Shown one piece after another: positions 16,993-25,242 of a stretch of 64,000 bases of DNA (position 1 is the first letter of the stretch; each line of letters opens with the position of its first letter). The DNA is taken from positions 1,935,856-1,999,855 of the forward strand of contig NZ_JAELVM010000001.1 of assembly GCF_016745235.1 (NCBI RefSeq), in the 5' to 3' direction. Both the position numbers and the translations under genes were made by a program. The notes under the pieces were generated by a model, which saw only the letters and a program-made list of their open reading frames with translations, did not search any database and was not told the origin of the DNA. The stretch is from Chryseobacterium endalhagicum. GTDB taxonomy: Bacteria > Bacteroidota > Bacteroidia > Flavobacteriales > Weeksellaceae.

Positions 16993-17433
16993 ATGGATAC
17001 ACCAAATTACAGAATGCCTTTTTCTCCTTCCACATTAATGACAGAAGGGGGCAGCATTGATATATGCGATATGGGCGAAAGCATTGCCCACAATATCATG
17101 CTGCTGATCACCACCAAAAAAGGCGAGAACCGATATGATGACAATTATGGAAACGACGTCTGGAACCTGGAATTCGATAATGGAGTTACCAGCGCCGTTT
17201 GGGAAAGCGTTTTCATTAAAAGCCTGAGAAGGCAGATTCAGGAGTACGAACCACGAATTGTTCAGGCACAGGTAGACGCTCACATTCAGTTTGTAGAGCA
17301 CAGCTACGATACCAAAGAGCATACAGAAATCAAAAAGAAAGTAAGAATTGCCATCAATGCAAAAATGGAGGCAACGGGAGAGCGTTTCAGCTTTTCCACC
17401 GAATTATTTTTAAGTCCGATGTCTATTGACTAA
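16993..17433 (+). CDS. tssE: Type VI secretion baseplate protein TssE-like (gp25 family)
   Basis: 146 residues. The fold matches the phage T4 gp25/GpW-gp25 lysozyme-like baseplate family. It shows the ISIDICDMGESIAHNIMLLI-like start of the domain and the ENRYDDNYGNDVW segment that corresponds to the conserved E-R-x4-YG-x-D-V region. TssE links the contractile sheath to the baseplate. This form, with an N-terminal extension, is typical of the Bacteroidota-specific subtype T6SSiii. It is 27 bases from the tssF-like gene. No sheath (TssB/C), TssG or TssK gene lies in the window. Confidence 0.82.
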   Translation: MDTPNYRMPFSPSTLMTEGGSIDICDMGESIAHNIMLLITTKKGENRYDDNYGNDVWNLEFDNGVTSAVWESVFIKSLRRQIQEYEPRIVQAQVDAHIQFVEHSYDTKEHTEIKKKVRIAINAKMEATGERFSFSTELFLSPMSID

Positions 17434-17460
17434 TTGTTTTTTTAACTGCAAGAAAAATTT

Positions 17461-19344
17461 ATGAACTTAGATCAAAATATATATTCCAAAGAATCTGTAA
17501 AGGCAAGAATGCTGCAGAATGCCACCAAAGTTTGGGGACTGAAAAGCCCGCAATCTCTGGATCCCTTTGTGAAATTACTGATAGATGCGTTCAGTACGGA
17601 AGTCTTTAAAGCCAATAACGAGATCCAGACCGTGAATGCCCGGATTCTTGAAAAGCTGGCCAAGCTTCTTACACCATCCATTTACACCCATCCGATTCCT
17701 GCCCATGCGGTTGCTTTTACGCTGCCTTATGAGTCTTCGGAAGTACTGCTGGAACACACGGAGTTCTTCTTCCGAAAGCAGATGACTTCTACCGTGAAGT
17801 CGGAGTCAGATAAACAAGTTAATATCCCTTTTACGCCGGTAGGAAATGTAAGGATCAATAAAGTACAGACGGCTGTCATGTTTGTAGGGAATACCTGTTA
17901 CAGTGTAGATGATCGTTTGAATAAAATACCTGTCGCAAGATTTCAGGGAAAACCGGAAGATTACAGAAAGGTAACGATTGGGGTTGATGTAAGCCGGTTT
18001 ACCAGCGAAAATTTCCCTAAATATGTAAGTATTTTCTGTTCCAATCCTGCTTTTGAGCATATTGATTTTGTCTATAAACTTCTTCCTTATATTACGGTGA
18101 CCAGCAATGGAAATCATCTGTTTGTAAGAGAAGGACTCAGTTATCTTACGAATAATCAGCAGGAAGGATACGAGCAGATGTTTAAGGAACAGTCGATCCG
18201 GAATAAAGCGATTGAAGATATCAAAAGTATTTACCGTCATAAATTCATTGAGATCACCGGAATTTCAAACACACTGTTTTCAGAACCCGGACAGCTGCCG
18301 CAGAATCTTGATTTCCTTACCGGAAAAGAAGAGATCAGAAAGCAGATCGGGGACAAGCGTTATCTATGGCTTACCTTTGAGTTTCCACCACAGTTTTCTG
18401 CAGAGATTTTAGATAACTTTTCATTTGTACTGAATGCGTTCCCAATCTACAACAGAGGGTGGAAAAAAACAGAATATAGCCTTGATATTATGGGGAACAA
18501 TATTCCTCTGGTTACCGATGAAGGCGAACATTTTCTGTACGTAGACGAAGTTCAGGATGGAGACGGAAGAAGATATACCGAAATTCCTTTTACGCCTGCG
18601 GATGATCTTAAAAAAGGTCTTTATACGGTAAGAAAAGGCGGAATGGAACGTTTCACCAATAGAAATGCGGTGGATATGATCGCGAATGTACTGGAGCTGA
18701 CAAGAGATGAGATCGCGGCATTTTCACTTTTAAACAGGGATAATGTTAAAGGCGTTCTGAGCGAAATGTCCGATAAAATGAAGACCATGGTTCAGAAGGT
18801 AAACAATGCCAAGAGAAATATCAGACAGGAGCTGAACTATGTAATTATGGAGCCTGTGGAAAAGACAGACCATACGTATGCTTCTTTCTGGGTAACCCAT
18901 TGTACATTGGCCAATCATATGCGTCCGGGAACAGAGCTTTCCAACCAGCTGAAATCGCAGACTGTGGTACTGCTTACGGAAACCATCGGTGGATCTGAAG
19001 AGCAGAAGGGTACAGACAGTATTCAGGCTTATAAATATGCTTTAACGACCAGAGATAAAATTATTTCCCTGGAAGACGTGAAGAACTATTGCAGAATGGT
19101 TCTGAAAGATGAGGTAAAGGAAGTAAGGGTAAGAAGAGGAACCATGATTAGCAACCGTCCTAAAGAAGGTTTTGTAAGAACCGTTGAGGTAGAGATCATT
19201 CCTCAGAATTATTCTTTTTACGGAAGGGCGTACTGGGAAAATATGGCCAATATCCTGAGAAACCAGATTATTTCAAAAGCTATTGACGGGATCGAGTATA
19301 TAGTGAAAATAAGCAACGAGGACATCGATCTTGACGAAATATAA
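17461..19344 (+). CDS. tssF: Type VI secretion baseplate protein TssF-like
   Basis: 627 residues, the usual TssF size. The N-terminal part contains LDPFVKLLIDAFSTEV and the strongly conserved LAKLLTPSIYTHPIPAHAV stretch, diagnostic for TssF/VasA. The C-terminal VEIIPQNYSFYGRAYWENMA block is the T6SSiii-type ending. TssF forms the baseplate wedge with TssG and TssK on the cytosolic side of the inner membrane. It lies directly after the tssE-like gene and before a lipoprotein gene. The absence of tssG next to it is unusual. Confidence 0.85.
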   Translation: MNLDQNIYSKESVKARMLQNATKVWGLKSPQSLDPFVKLLIDAFSTEVFKANNEIQTVNARILEKLAKLLTPSIYTHPIPAHAVAFTLPYESSEVLLEHTEFFFRKQMTSTVKSESDKQVNIPFTPVGNVRINKVQTAVMFVGNTCYSVDDRLNKIPVARFQGKPEDYRKVTIGVDVSRFTSENFPKYVSIFCSNPAFEHIDFVYKLLPYITVTSNGNHLFVREGLSYLTNNQQEGYEQMFKEQSIRNKAIEDIKSIYRHKFIEITGISNTLFSEPGQLPQNLDFLTGKEEIRKQIGDKRYLWLTFEFPPQFSAEILDNFSFVLNAFPIYNRGWKKTEYSLDIMGNNIPLVTDEGEHFLYVDEVQDGDGRRYTEIPFTPADDLKKGLYTVRKGGMERFTNRNAVDMIANVLELTRDEIAAFSLLNRDNVKGVLSEMSDKMKTMVQKVNNAKRNIRQELNYVIMEPVEKTDHTYASFWVTHCTLANHMRPGTELSNQLKSQTVVLLTETIGGSEEQKGTDSIQAYKYALTTRDKIISLEDVKNYCRMVLKDEVKEVRVRRGTMISNRPKEGFVRTVEVEIIPQNYSFYGRAYWENMANILRNQIISKAIDGIEYIVKISNEDIDLDEI

Positions 19345-19373
19345 AAAGAACTAAACCCACAAAACTATAAAAT

Positions 19374-20306
19374 ATGAGAAAGATTATCGTACTTGCCATA
19401 GCCCTGACCTTTACATCGGTAGGTGTCATCAGCTGTAAAAAAGATGTCAGCATACTTGGAAAATCGGTACTGAACGTTGGCGGTGAAAATGATGCCAATG
19501 CTATCATTGAATTCAACAACAACTTTTTAGATTCTTATAAAAGTACATCCAGACATATTGAAAGCATTCTTAAATATGCAGATGCGGCTTCAGCCAAAGC
19601 AAAAGGGGAGAACGTAATGATCATGCCTATCGTGATCAGCTCTATGGATATGTCTTTCAGCAGGATCAAAGAGGTGCCTTCCGGTTTTGATAAGGATAAA
19701 GCGGCAATAGAAACAGACTTTAACACCTACAAAGCCAAAAAGGAAAGCATTGAGAAAAAGTTTGAAGAACTGAAATCTTACATGACTTCCGAAGATTATA
19801 AAGATGATAAAGGCGCAAAAGCGGAAACCATCACAAAGGATATTGAAACGGAAGCCCAGGCTTTATTCGTAGCGGGAGAAAATGTAGTTGCGAAAATCAA
19901 ACCGGCAACGGATGCTGCTGAAGAGATCGTTCTGAAAGACCACCCGATGAAGGAATACATTATGTCTTCCAAAAACGTAATGAACTCTCTGGATTCGAAT
20001 CTGGATGTACTGGACAAGCAGTATTCCGGAAAATTCAACGAAGCGGAAGTTCAGAAAAAGTATGACGAACTGGCCAAAACGGTGGAAACCAATTCAAAAT
20101 TAGAATTCAATGTGAAAGATCCGCAGTATTCTTACAAGAAATCACAGTTTGAGAGCTTCAATAAAACAGCTTCCGGCTTCCTGGATACCTACAGAAAAGT
20201 AATCCGTGATTCCAAAGGGACAGGAAAAATTTCCGATACCGATATCCAGCAGATCGATTCTTCTTATGAATCTGTATTGAATTCATACAATTCATTTGTA
20301 AAATAA
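19374..20306 (+). CDS. Putative lipoprotein linked to T6SS genes
   Basis: 310 residues. The N-terminus ends in a lipobox-like VISCKK, so Cys21 is probably lipidated. The mature part is almost entirely charged helical segments with coiled-coil character (ESIEKKFEELKSYM, EEIVLKDHPMKEYI), reminiscent of DUF3829-type proteins. It starts 29 bases after tssF and ends at a terminator, so it belongs to the same transcript. A membrane-complex or periplasmic role in the secretion apparatus is possible but not shown. Confidence 0.72.
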   Translation: MRKIIVLAIALTFTSVGVISCKKDVSILGKSVLNVGGENDANAIIEFNNNFLDSYKSTSRHIESILKYADAASAKAKGENVMIMPIVISSMDMSFSRIKEVPSGFDKDKAAIETDFNTYKAKKESIEKKFEELKSYMTSEDYKDDKGAKAETITKDIETEAQALFVAGENVVAKIKPATDAAEEIVLKDHPMKEYIMSSKNVMNSLDSNLDVLDKQYSGKFNEAEVQKKYDELAKTVETNSKLEFNVKDPQYSYKKSQFESFNKTASGFLDTYRKVIRDSKGTGKISDTDIQQIDSSYESVLNSYNSFVK

Positions 20307-20329
20307 AGATCAAGAGGAAAAATCAATAG

Positions 20330-20358
20330 AAAGACTGATACTAAGTGTCAGTCTTTTT
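20330..20358 (+). terminator. Hairpin terminator closing the T6SS fragment
   Basis: AAAGACTGATAC pairs with GTGTCAGTCTTT (one G-T wobble) with a three-base loop, then T-run. Confidence 0.75.
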
Positions 20359-20392
20359 TGTGATCTGTTTTTTATCTGAAACTATTGATGTT

Positions 20393-22213
20393 TCAGCTCA
20401 GTTTTTGTATCAGGAGATCCAGACTGTCTTCTTTGTCAAGGTTGAGTTTCTGTTTGATCCTGTACCGGGCCATGATAATACTTTTAGGGTCTACGCCTAA
20501 ACGATGGGCAATTTCTTTATTGGAGAATCCCATTAAGATATAGGTGCAGTGTTTCAGATCCAGGCGGGTAAGCTTATTATTGGCCTGTTGCTGCAATCGG
20601 TTAAAGAATTCCGGGTGTATATTGGTGAGGCTGGTTTTTGCATGTTCAAAATCTTCATCCATCCGCAGATCTTCTTTCAATATGCGTTCTATCTGGTTTT
20701 TAAGCATTCCGCTTTCCGGCTGATCTGCTAATTTGTCCCGCATGGTCTGCAAAAGTTCATTTTTTTGTTCTACCTGTAAATTGCCGGCCAGCAGTTCTTT
20801 TTGTAGTTTTTCCTGTCTTTCTTCCATCAGTTCCTGCTCAGCTTTCAGGCGCGCCGCTTCCTCGGTTCTCAGTTTTTGTTGTTGAATAGAAGATTTTAAC
20901 CGGAAATGATAAGAGCGGAAAAGAAATACAAGGGCCAGTATTCCCACTATGATCAGCCCGATAGAAATAAAATTAAGTTTTCTGTTAAAAGCAGCGCGTT
21001 CCTGGAGTATTTCAAGTTCTTTTTCCTTCTTTTCGGCTTCGTACTGAACTTCCAGTTTTTGGGCAACAGACAGTTTTGCAGCATTGTAGGCTTCCTGCTC
21101 ATACTGTATGTACCGTTTATAGTAGCTTAAGGCTTTTGCCTGATTGCCGCTTTTCTCTGCTACGGTCGCCAGTCCTTTCATCATGGATGCTCTAACGGCA
21201 ATACTGCCGCCTACACTGTTTTCTACTTCAGCAAAACCAGACAGGAACAGTCTTTCTGCTTCTGCGTAATTCCCTTCAGCGATGGCATATTCGCTTAATA
21301 TCCCATAACAGTTGGCAATCACTTCTTCGTGCTTGGTTTTCCGGGCAATGCCTAAAGCAAGGTTGATATACTGCTCGGCTTTGGCCTTATACTCTTTTGG
21401 AAAAAATTCCCAATAAATATTGGCCGTATTTAAAGCTGCCGCAGCGACATTGATGTGGTTAACAATCCTTTTGGGCTGGGCTTGGGCAAGTTGCAGCACT
21501 TGTTGATTATAGAAAATGGCGGAATCCAGTAATTTTTTCTGTGACGGGTCTTTTCTGTAGCTCTGTAAAAATGAGGCTCCGGTGGCAAAATAGGCGTTAC
21601 AGATAATATCCGGTTCCCGCGACTTCCTGGCGAGGTTCAGACTAAGCCGGGTATATTTCTTTAATTTTTCGGGATCTTTTACATCGGCATAAATGCTTGC
21701 TAAATAATGATACACAAGACTTTCATAAGCATAAGCTTTCTGACCCTCCAGGAGTTGTAATGCTTTAAATAAGCTCGCTGTAGCTTTGGCCGTATTATTA
21801 ACCGTGTATTCAAGCCATCCTTTTCGGAGCCAGACATAGCCGTTAACCACTTTGTTGGTAGATTTTGCCGTATAAATTAAAGCACTGTCAATATTTTTTT
21901 GAGCCAGAACAAGGCTGTCCCGCTGTACATTCAGATAAGTTAAAGTAGCCAAAGCGAAAGCACTGTACTGCCCGTCAGAAAGTTTGTGACTTAACTTCAG
22001 GGCTTCATTGGCATATTTTAAAGCTGATGGAAGATCTGTTTCGTAGATGTTACGGCCAAGATGGGAAAGGGCCATTGCTTTTTTTTCCGGTTTCAGTCCA
22101 GGGGTACGAAGAAGACTTTTCAAAGAATCGGCCATGACGGATTGTGAGCGGACCTTACCAGGCCCGGCAAAAAGTAGGATCAGAATAATGATGAACTTTA
22201 TATTATACTTCAC
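20393..22213 (-). CDS. TPR protein with LuxR-type helix-turn-helix, membrane-anchored
   Basis: 606 residues. The order is a signal peptide, about six to seven TPR-like helical pairs (residues about 30-380), one transmembrane helix (FISIGLIIVGILALVFLF, about 413-430), a long coiled coil rich in Glu/Gln (about 435-500), and a C-terminal LuxR-type HTH. That HTH contains FSNKEIAHRLGVDPKSIIMAR (about 564-584). This architecture is common in Bacteroidota: a periplasmic sensor part joined to a cytosolic DNA-binding part. The target is unknown; it faces the lipocalin-like genes across a 302-base spacer. Confidence 0.85.
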   Translation of the reverse strand: MKYNIKFIIILILLFAGPGKVRSQSVMADSLKSLLRTPGLKPEKKAMALSHLGRNIYETDLPSALKYANEALKLSHKLSDGQYSAFALATLTYLNVQRDSLVLAQKNIDSALIYTAKSTNKVVNGYVWLRKGWLEYTVNNTAKATASLFKALQLLEGQKAYAYESLVYHYLASIYADVKDPEKLKKYTRLSLNLARKSREPDIICNAYFATGASFLQSYRKDPSQKKLLDSAIFYNQQVLQLAQAQPKRIVNHINVAAAALNTANIYWEFFPKEYKAKAEQYINLALGIARKTKHEEVIANCYGILSEYAIAEGNYAEAERLFLSGFAEVENSVGGSIAVRASMMKGLATVAEKSGNQAKALSYYKRYIQYEQEAYNAAKLSVAQKLEVQYEAEKKEKELEILQERAAFNRKLNFISIGLIIVGILALVFLFRSYHFRLKSSIQQQKLRTEEAARLKAEQELMEERQEKLQKELLAGNLQVEQKNELLQTMRDKLADQPESGMLKNQIERILKEDLRMDEDFEHAKTSLTNIHPEFFNRLQQQANNKLTRLDLKHCTYILMGFSNKEIAHRLGVDPKSIIMARYRIKQKLNLDKEDSLDLLIQKLS

Positions 22214-22515
22214 AATACATTATTATAATGGGTCACAAAGTTGAAATCCGTAGAGGAAGTTATTGGAGTTCAAAAAACTTCCATCCTCTTAATCTTAATG
22301 CTGAATAAAACAAAAGTACAATTTGTTCATTTAATTGCAGGTATGTTTTCATGACTCATCTGGTGAATAATAATGAAAAATAAGACTGTATATGCTTTAT
22401 AAAGTGTTTTTCTGCCATTGTAGATGTTTTGTAGATGCCTTTTTATTGGAAAACTCATGCATCAGACAGCATCTTTGTAATAGAAATGATAGGAACGATT
22501 TTAAATTTTAACATT
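22214..22515. other. 302-base intergenic region between divergent genes
   Basis: No gene is seen. A possible -7 element for the TPR regulator, TACTTTTG on the - strand, lies at 22318-22311. No clear promoter was found for the lipocalin-like gene. Confidence 0.4.
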
Positions 22516-22926
22516 ATGAAAAAAGCAATATTAATCCTGCTTACAATTGTATCAGTCATTATTGCAGCAGGTTGTTCTAAAGATGATGATCCTTCAGAAG
22601 CGCCCGTAAAAGAAAGAATACTGGGTAAATGGAAATTCATTTCAGTAGTAAACGAAATCACAGTGCCTTCAGAGCCACCTGAAATTAACACGGAATATGG
22701 TACGGAAGGCGATTATTTTGATTTTCGTTCGGATGGAAACATCTACTATGTTTTAGGAGGAGATGACGAGGAAGTAGCGTCTTACAGTATCGAAAGCGAA
22801 ACCACACTGAAGATTGAGAATGATGTCTGCACGATAAAAGAACTTACCCCAAACAAACTGGTTTTTGAATTTGTAAGGGTAAATGCCAATAATACAAAAA
22901 AACAAACCTATAACCTGAGTAAGTAA
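22516..22926 (+). CDS. Lipocalin-like lipoprotein (copy 1)
   Basis: 136 residues from ATG 22516; the frame extends upstream to 22435 but the signal peptide begins at 22516. The lipobox is IIAAGCSK (Cys18). After it comes ILGKWKFISVVNE, the G-x-W start of the lipocalin-like domain, and alternating beta strands ending in KKQTYNLSK. It is probably an outer- or inner-membrane lipoprotein with a small barrel; ligand unknown. The next gene is a paralogue with the same layout. Confidence 0.78.
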   Translation: MKKAILILLTIVSVIIAAGCSKDDDPSEAPVKERILGKWKFISVVNEITVPSEPPEINTEYGTEGDYFDFRSDGNIYYVLGGDDEEVASYSIESETTLKIENDVCTIKELTPNKLVFEFVRVNANNTKKQTYNLSK

Positions 22927-22950
22927 TAGGAACACATACAATAAATACCT

Positions 22951-23376
22951 ATGAAAACAAATAAATTTTTACCGATACTCATCTTGCTGATAACGATTTT
23001 ATTAGGCACAGCGGGCTGTAAAAATAGCAGTTCTGAAGATGAGGAGAGTGATGCTATATCCCTGACACAGCAAAAAATCCTGGGCCGCTGGAACTTGGTG
23101 GAATTTATAGAAGAAACCACAGTAGGCAACCAGCCTCCTGAAATCATCAACAATGATCCTCAAAACATTTATTTTGAATTTTTAGCCAACGGAAGAGTAA
23201 AAACAAATGCTGAAGGGGAAGAAGAATATTCTTATGTAGTGAAACCAGATAACATAATGATTTTATGGGAAAAGGAACAAAAAATCATGGAACTGACCCA
23301 GAATAAATTTACATTCAGCAATACCGCTACAGAAGGGAATACCACTTATAAACAGACTTATTTCTTAACCCGCTAG
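22951..23376 (+). CDS. Lipocalin-like lipoprotein (copy 2)
   Basis: 141 residues. The lipobox LGTAGCKN is followed by acidic residues and ILGRWNLVEFIEETT, which aligns with ILGKWKFISVVNEIT of the gene 25 bases upstream. The endings TTYKQTYFLTR and TKKQTYNLSK also correspond. The pair therefore looks like a tandem duplication that has diverged. The presumed location is the envelope; function unknown. Confidence 0.76.
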   Translation: MKTNKFLPILILLITILLGTAGCKNSSSEDEESDAISLTQQKILGRWNLVEFIEETTVGNQPPEIINNDPQNIYFEFLANGRVKTNAEGEEEYSYVVKPDNIMILWEKEQKIMELTQNKFTFSNTATEGNTTYKQTYFLTR

Positions 23377-23426
23377 TGAAAACAGAATTTTATCCTCTGG
23401 GATGTATTTAAAAAAAAGATCATAAA

Positions 23427-23532
23427 GAAACCATCTGCTTTGAAGCTAAAAAAACACATTTTAATATAATTTTCATTCCAATAATAGCAGACATTATAGG
23501 TTTGAAAATGACAAAGCATTAAAGATGGTTTC
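23427..23532. repeat. Imperfect inverted repeat downstream of the lipocalin-like pair
   Basis: GAAACCATCTGCTTTG (23427-23442) matches the complement of 23512-23532 apart from a five-base insertion. It may act as a terminator, though the loop is long. Confidence 0.4.
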
Positions 23533-23567
23533 ATTTAAAAATTTCTAGGAATAATTAGTAAGACAAT

Positions 23568-24446
23568 ATGGGAGCATGGAATACCGGAATTTTAGATAAT
23601 GATGCGGCAATGGACCTGTACGGTTTTTTTGAAAATCTGTATAATCAGCAGCATCTCGATATTGAAACGGTAAAGAAAGAAACGGTTTCGGAATTCGGAC
23701 TTTTAGATAAAAACGGAAACCCTGTTTTTGGAAGTGACTATTGGCTGGCTTATGCACAGATTTGCTGGGAATGCAAAGCTTTGGACCAGGAAACGATTGC
23801 CATCGTACAGAAGATATTGGATGAAAAAGACAGGATCAAAAGCAGCTGGGCGGAACTGGCTGATGAGCGGATTCAAGAAATTGAAGCATTACTGACTAAA
23901 ATACAACATCCCGCAAAGCGCAAAAAAACAATCAGGAAAACCTATAGGGTTGATGTACCTTTTAAAATAGGTGACTGTATCCTTGTAAAGACCGAAACAG
24001 GTTTATATTCAGTCGTTGTGCTGCTTGATATTGATAAAACTAATACAGATCCAAATATCTGGGGTTATTTTATCGGAACCACGCGGATCTACCAGGAGGC
24101 CAGACCCACAATGAAAGAGGTGATGGAAAGTCATTTTTTAGTAGTCAATTATGCAAAGAATCCGGAAGGGAAGCCTGCCGGCTGGGTGAATAAGCCCACA
24201 GTATGGATCAATGGAAATTTTGTCGGAACTGTAAAAAATGAAAAGCAAAAGCAGGAAAAAGAAGCTGAGCTGGCTGAGTATGAAATTATTGGAAACCTTC
24301 AGCTGATGAGTAAGCCTGAGCTGCCGAAATCATACGGAGTATTTTACCTTGATGAGAGCTATCAATTGGAAAGCCAGACCCACTGGGAAAGAGAAAATCC
24401 GGATAGCAAAGACTTGTCTTATCCTGTGAAAAAATATATTGGGTAA
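23568..24446 (+). CDS. DUF4259 protein with Imm26-like C-terminal domain
   Basis: 292 residues, no signal peptide. The N-terminal domain starts MGAWNTGILDNDAAMD, the signature of DUF4259 (about 1-125). The second domain (about 133-205) begins PFKIGDCILVKTETGLYSVVVLL, resembling the Imm26 immunity fold, in which a beta strand pair follows a GD-x-hydrophobic turn. Such domains occur in proteins that protect against secreted toxins. It is followed after 37 bases by a SUKH-domain gene. No matching toxin lies beside the pair, so it may be an orphan immunity set. Confidence 0.7.
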   Translation: MGAWNTGILDNDAAMDLYGFFENLYNQQHLDIETVKKETVSEFGLLDKNGNPVFGSDYWLAYAQICWECKALDQETIAIVQKILDEKDRIKSSWAELADERIQEIEALLTKIQHPAKRKKTIRKTYRVDVPFKIGDCILVKTETGLYSVVVLLDIDKTNTDPNIWGYFIGTTRIYQEARPTMKEVMESHFLVVNYAKNPEGKPAGWVNKPTVWINGNFVGTVKNEKQKQEKEAELAEYEIIGNLQLMSKPELPKSYGVFYLDESYQLESQTHWERENPDSKDLSYPVKKYIG

Positions 24447-24483
24447 TCTCAGAAAGAAGAATAAAATTTGCAGCAGCTAGAAA

Positions 24484-25137
24484 ATGTGGTACCATCAATT
24501 TGCTTTTTTCGATAAACAAACCGGATTATCAACCCTTCCGGAAGAAGATTATTTTTCCAAACCTTTAACGGAAGAAGAAATAAGACTCTGTCCTGATTTT
24601 TCAGAGCTTAATGACAGAACCATGCCGATGCTGCATTTGCCCACAGAATTTCTGGAGCTTTTGCAATACTCAAACGGCGGCGGTATTATCAATGGTCAGC
24701 GTGAGTTTGGGTTCTTCTCTCTACACGAAATAAGACCGTATTACCTTGCGTATGGTTTTGTAAAATGGGCTCCTTATTTTTTACCGGTTGCATTAAATGG
24801 CGGTGGTAAATTTTATGCTTATGATCTGAGAGATTCAAAAAATATCCGGATCGTTGCGGTAAGCAGTGGAGATCTGTCTTATGAAAGTGCAGCCTATTTG
24901 GGGAAAAACCTCGAAGAAGTATTAAGCCAAACCGGAAATATTGAGGATGAGCTCAGTAAACTCTATCCGGCGGCAGAACCTTCGGACAAAATAAAAAGAA
25001 AAGTAGAGATTCATAAAGAACTGAGGACGCTTAAAGAGAGCATGAATAACGGAAAAATTGAATTAAAACTTTACCTTCAGATGAAACGCAAACTTGAAGA
25101 TGAAATGAAACAGATAAATTCTGATCCATCTCCTTAA
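24484..25137 (+). CDS. SMI1/KNR4 (SUKH) domain protein
   Basis: 217 residues. The SUKH core is visible as LPTEFLELLQYSNGGGIINGQ (about 58-78), EFGFFSLHEI and LPVALNGGGKFYAYDLRD (about 100-117), the usual order of helix, GG turn and strand. The C-terminal 50 residues form a charged helical tail. SUKH proteins are widespread immunity proteins of polymorphic toxin and T6SS/T7SS systems. It is probably co-transcribed with the DUF4259/Imm26-like gene; toxin partner not seen. Confidence 0.82.
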   Translation: MWYHQFAFFDKQTGLSTLPEEDYFSKPLTEEEIRLCPDFSELNDRTMPMLHLPTEFLELLQYSNGGGIINGQREFGFFSLHEIRPYYLAYGFVKWAPYFLPVALNGGGKFYAYDLRDSKNIRIVAVSSGDLSYESAAYLGKNLEEVLSQTGNIEDELSKLYPAAEPSDKIKRKVEIHKELRTLKESMNNGKIELKLYLQMKRKLEDEMKQINSDPSP

Positions 25138-25199
25138 AATTTAACTAAAATTAAATTCTAATAAAAACTTTCCTGCTTATACAATTCCATAAAATTCCG

Positions 25200-25207
25200 T
25201 AATTTTG
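25200..25207 (+). promoter_or_regulatory. Predicted -7 element TAATTTTG for uvrA
   Basis: An exact TAnnTTTG match 35 bases before ATG 25243. Confidence 0.55.
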
Positions 25208-25242
25208 CACATCGTGATTTTCAGGCAGAATCACTCCAGATT

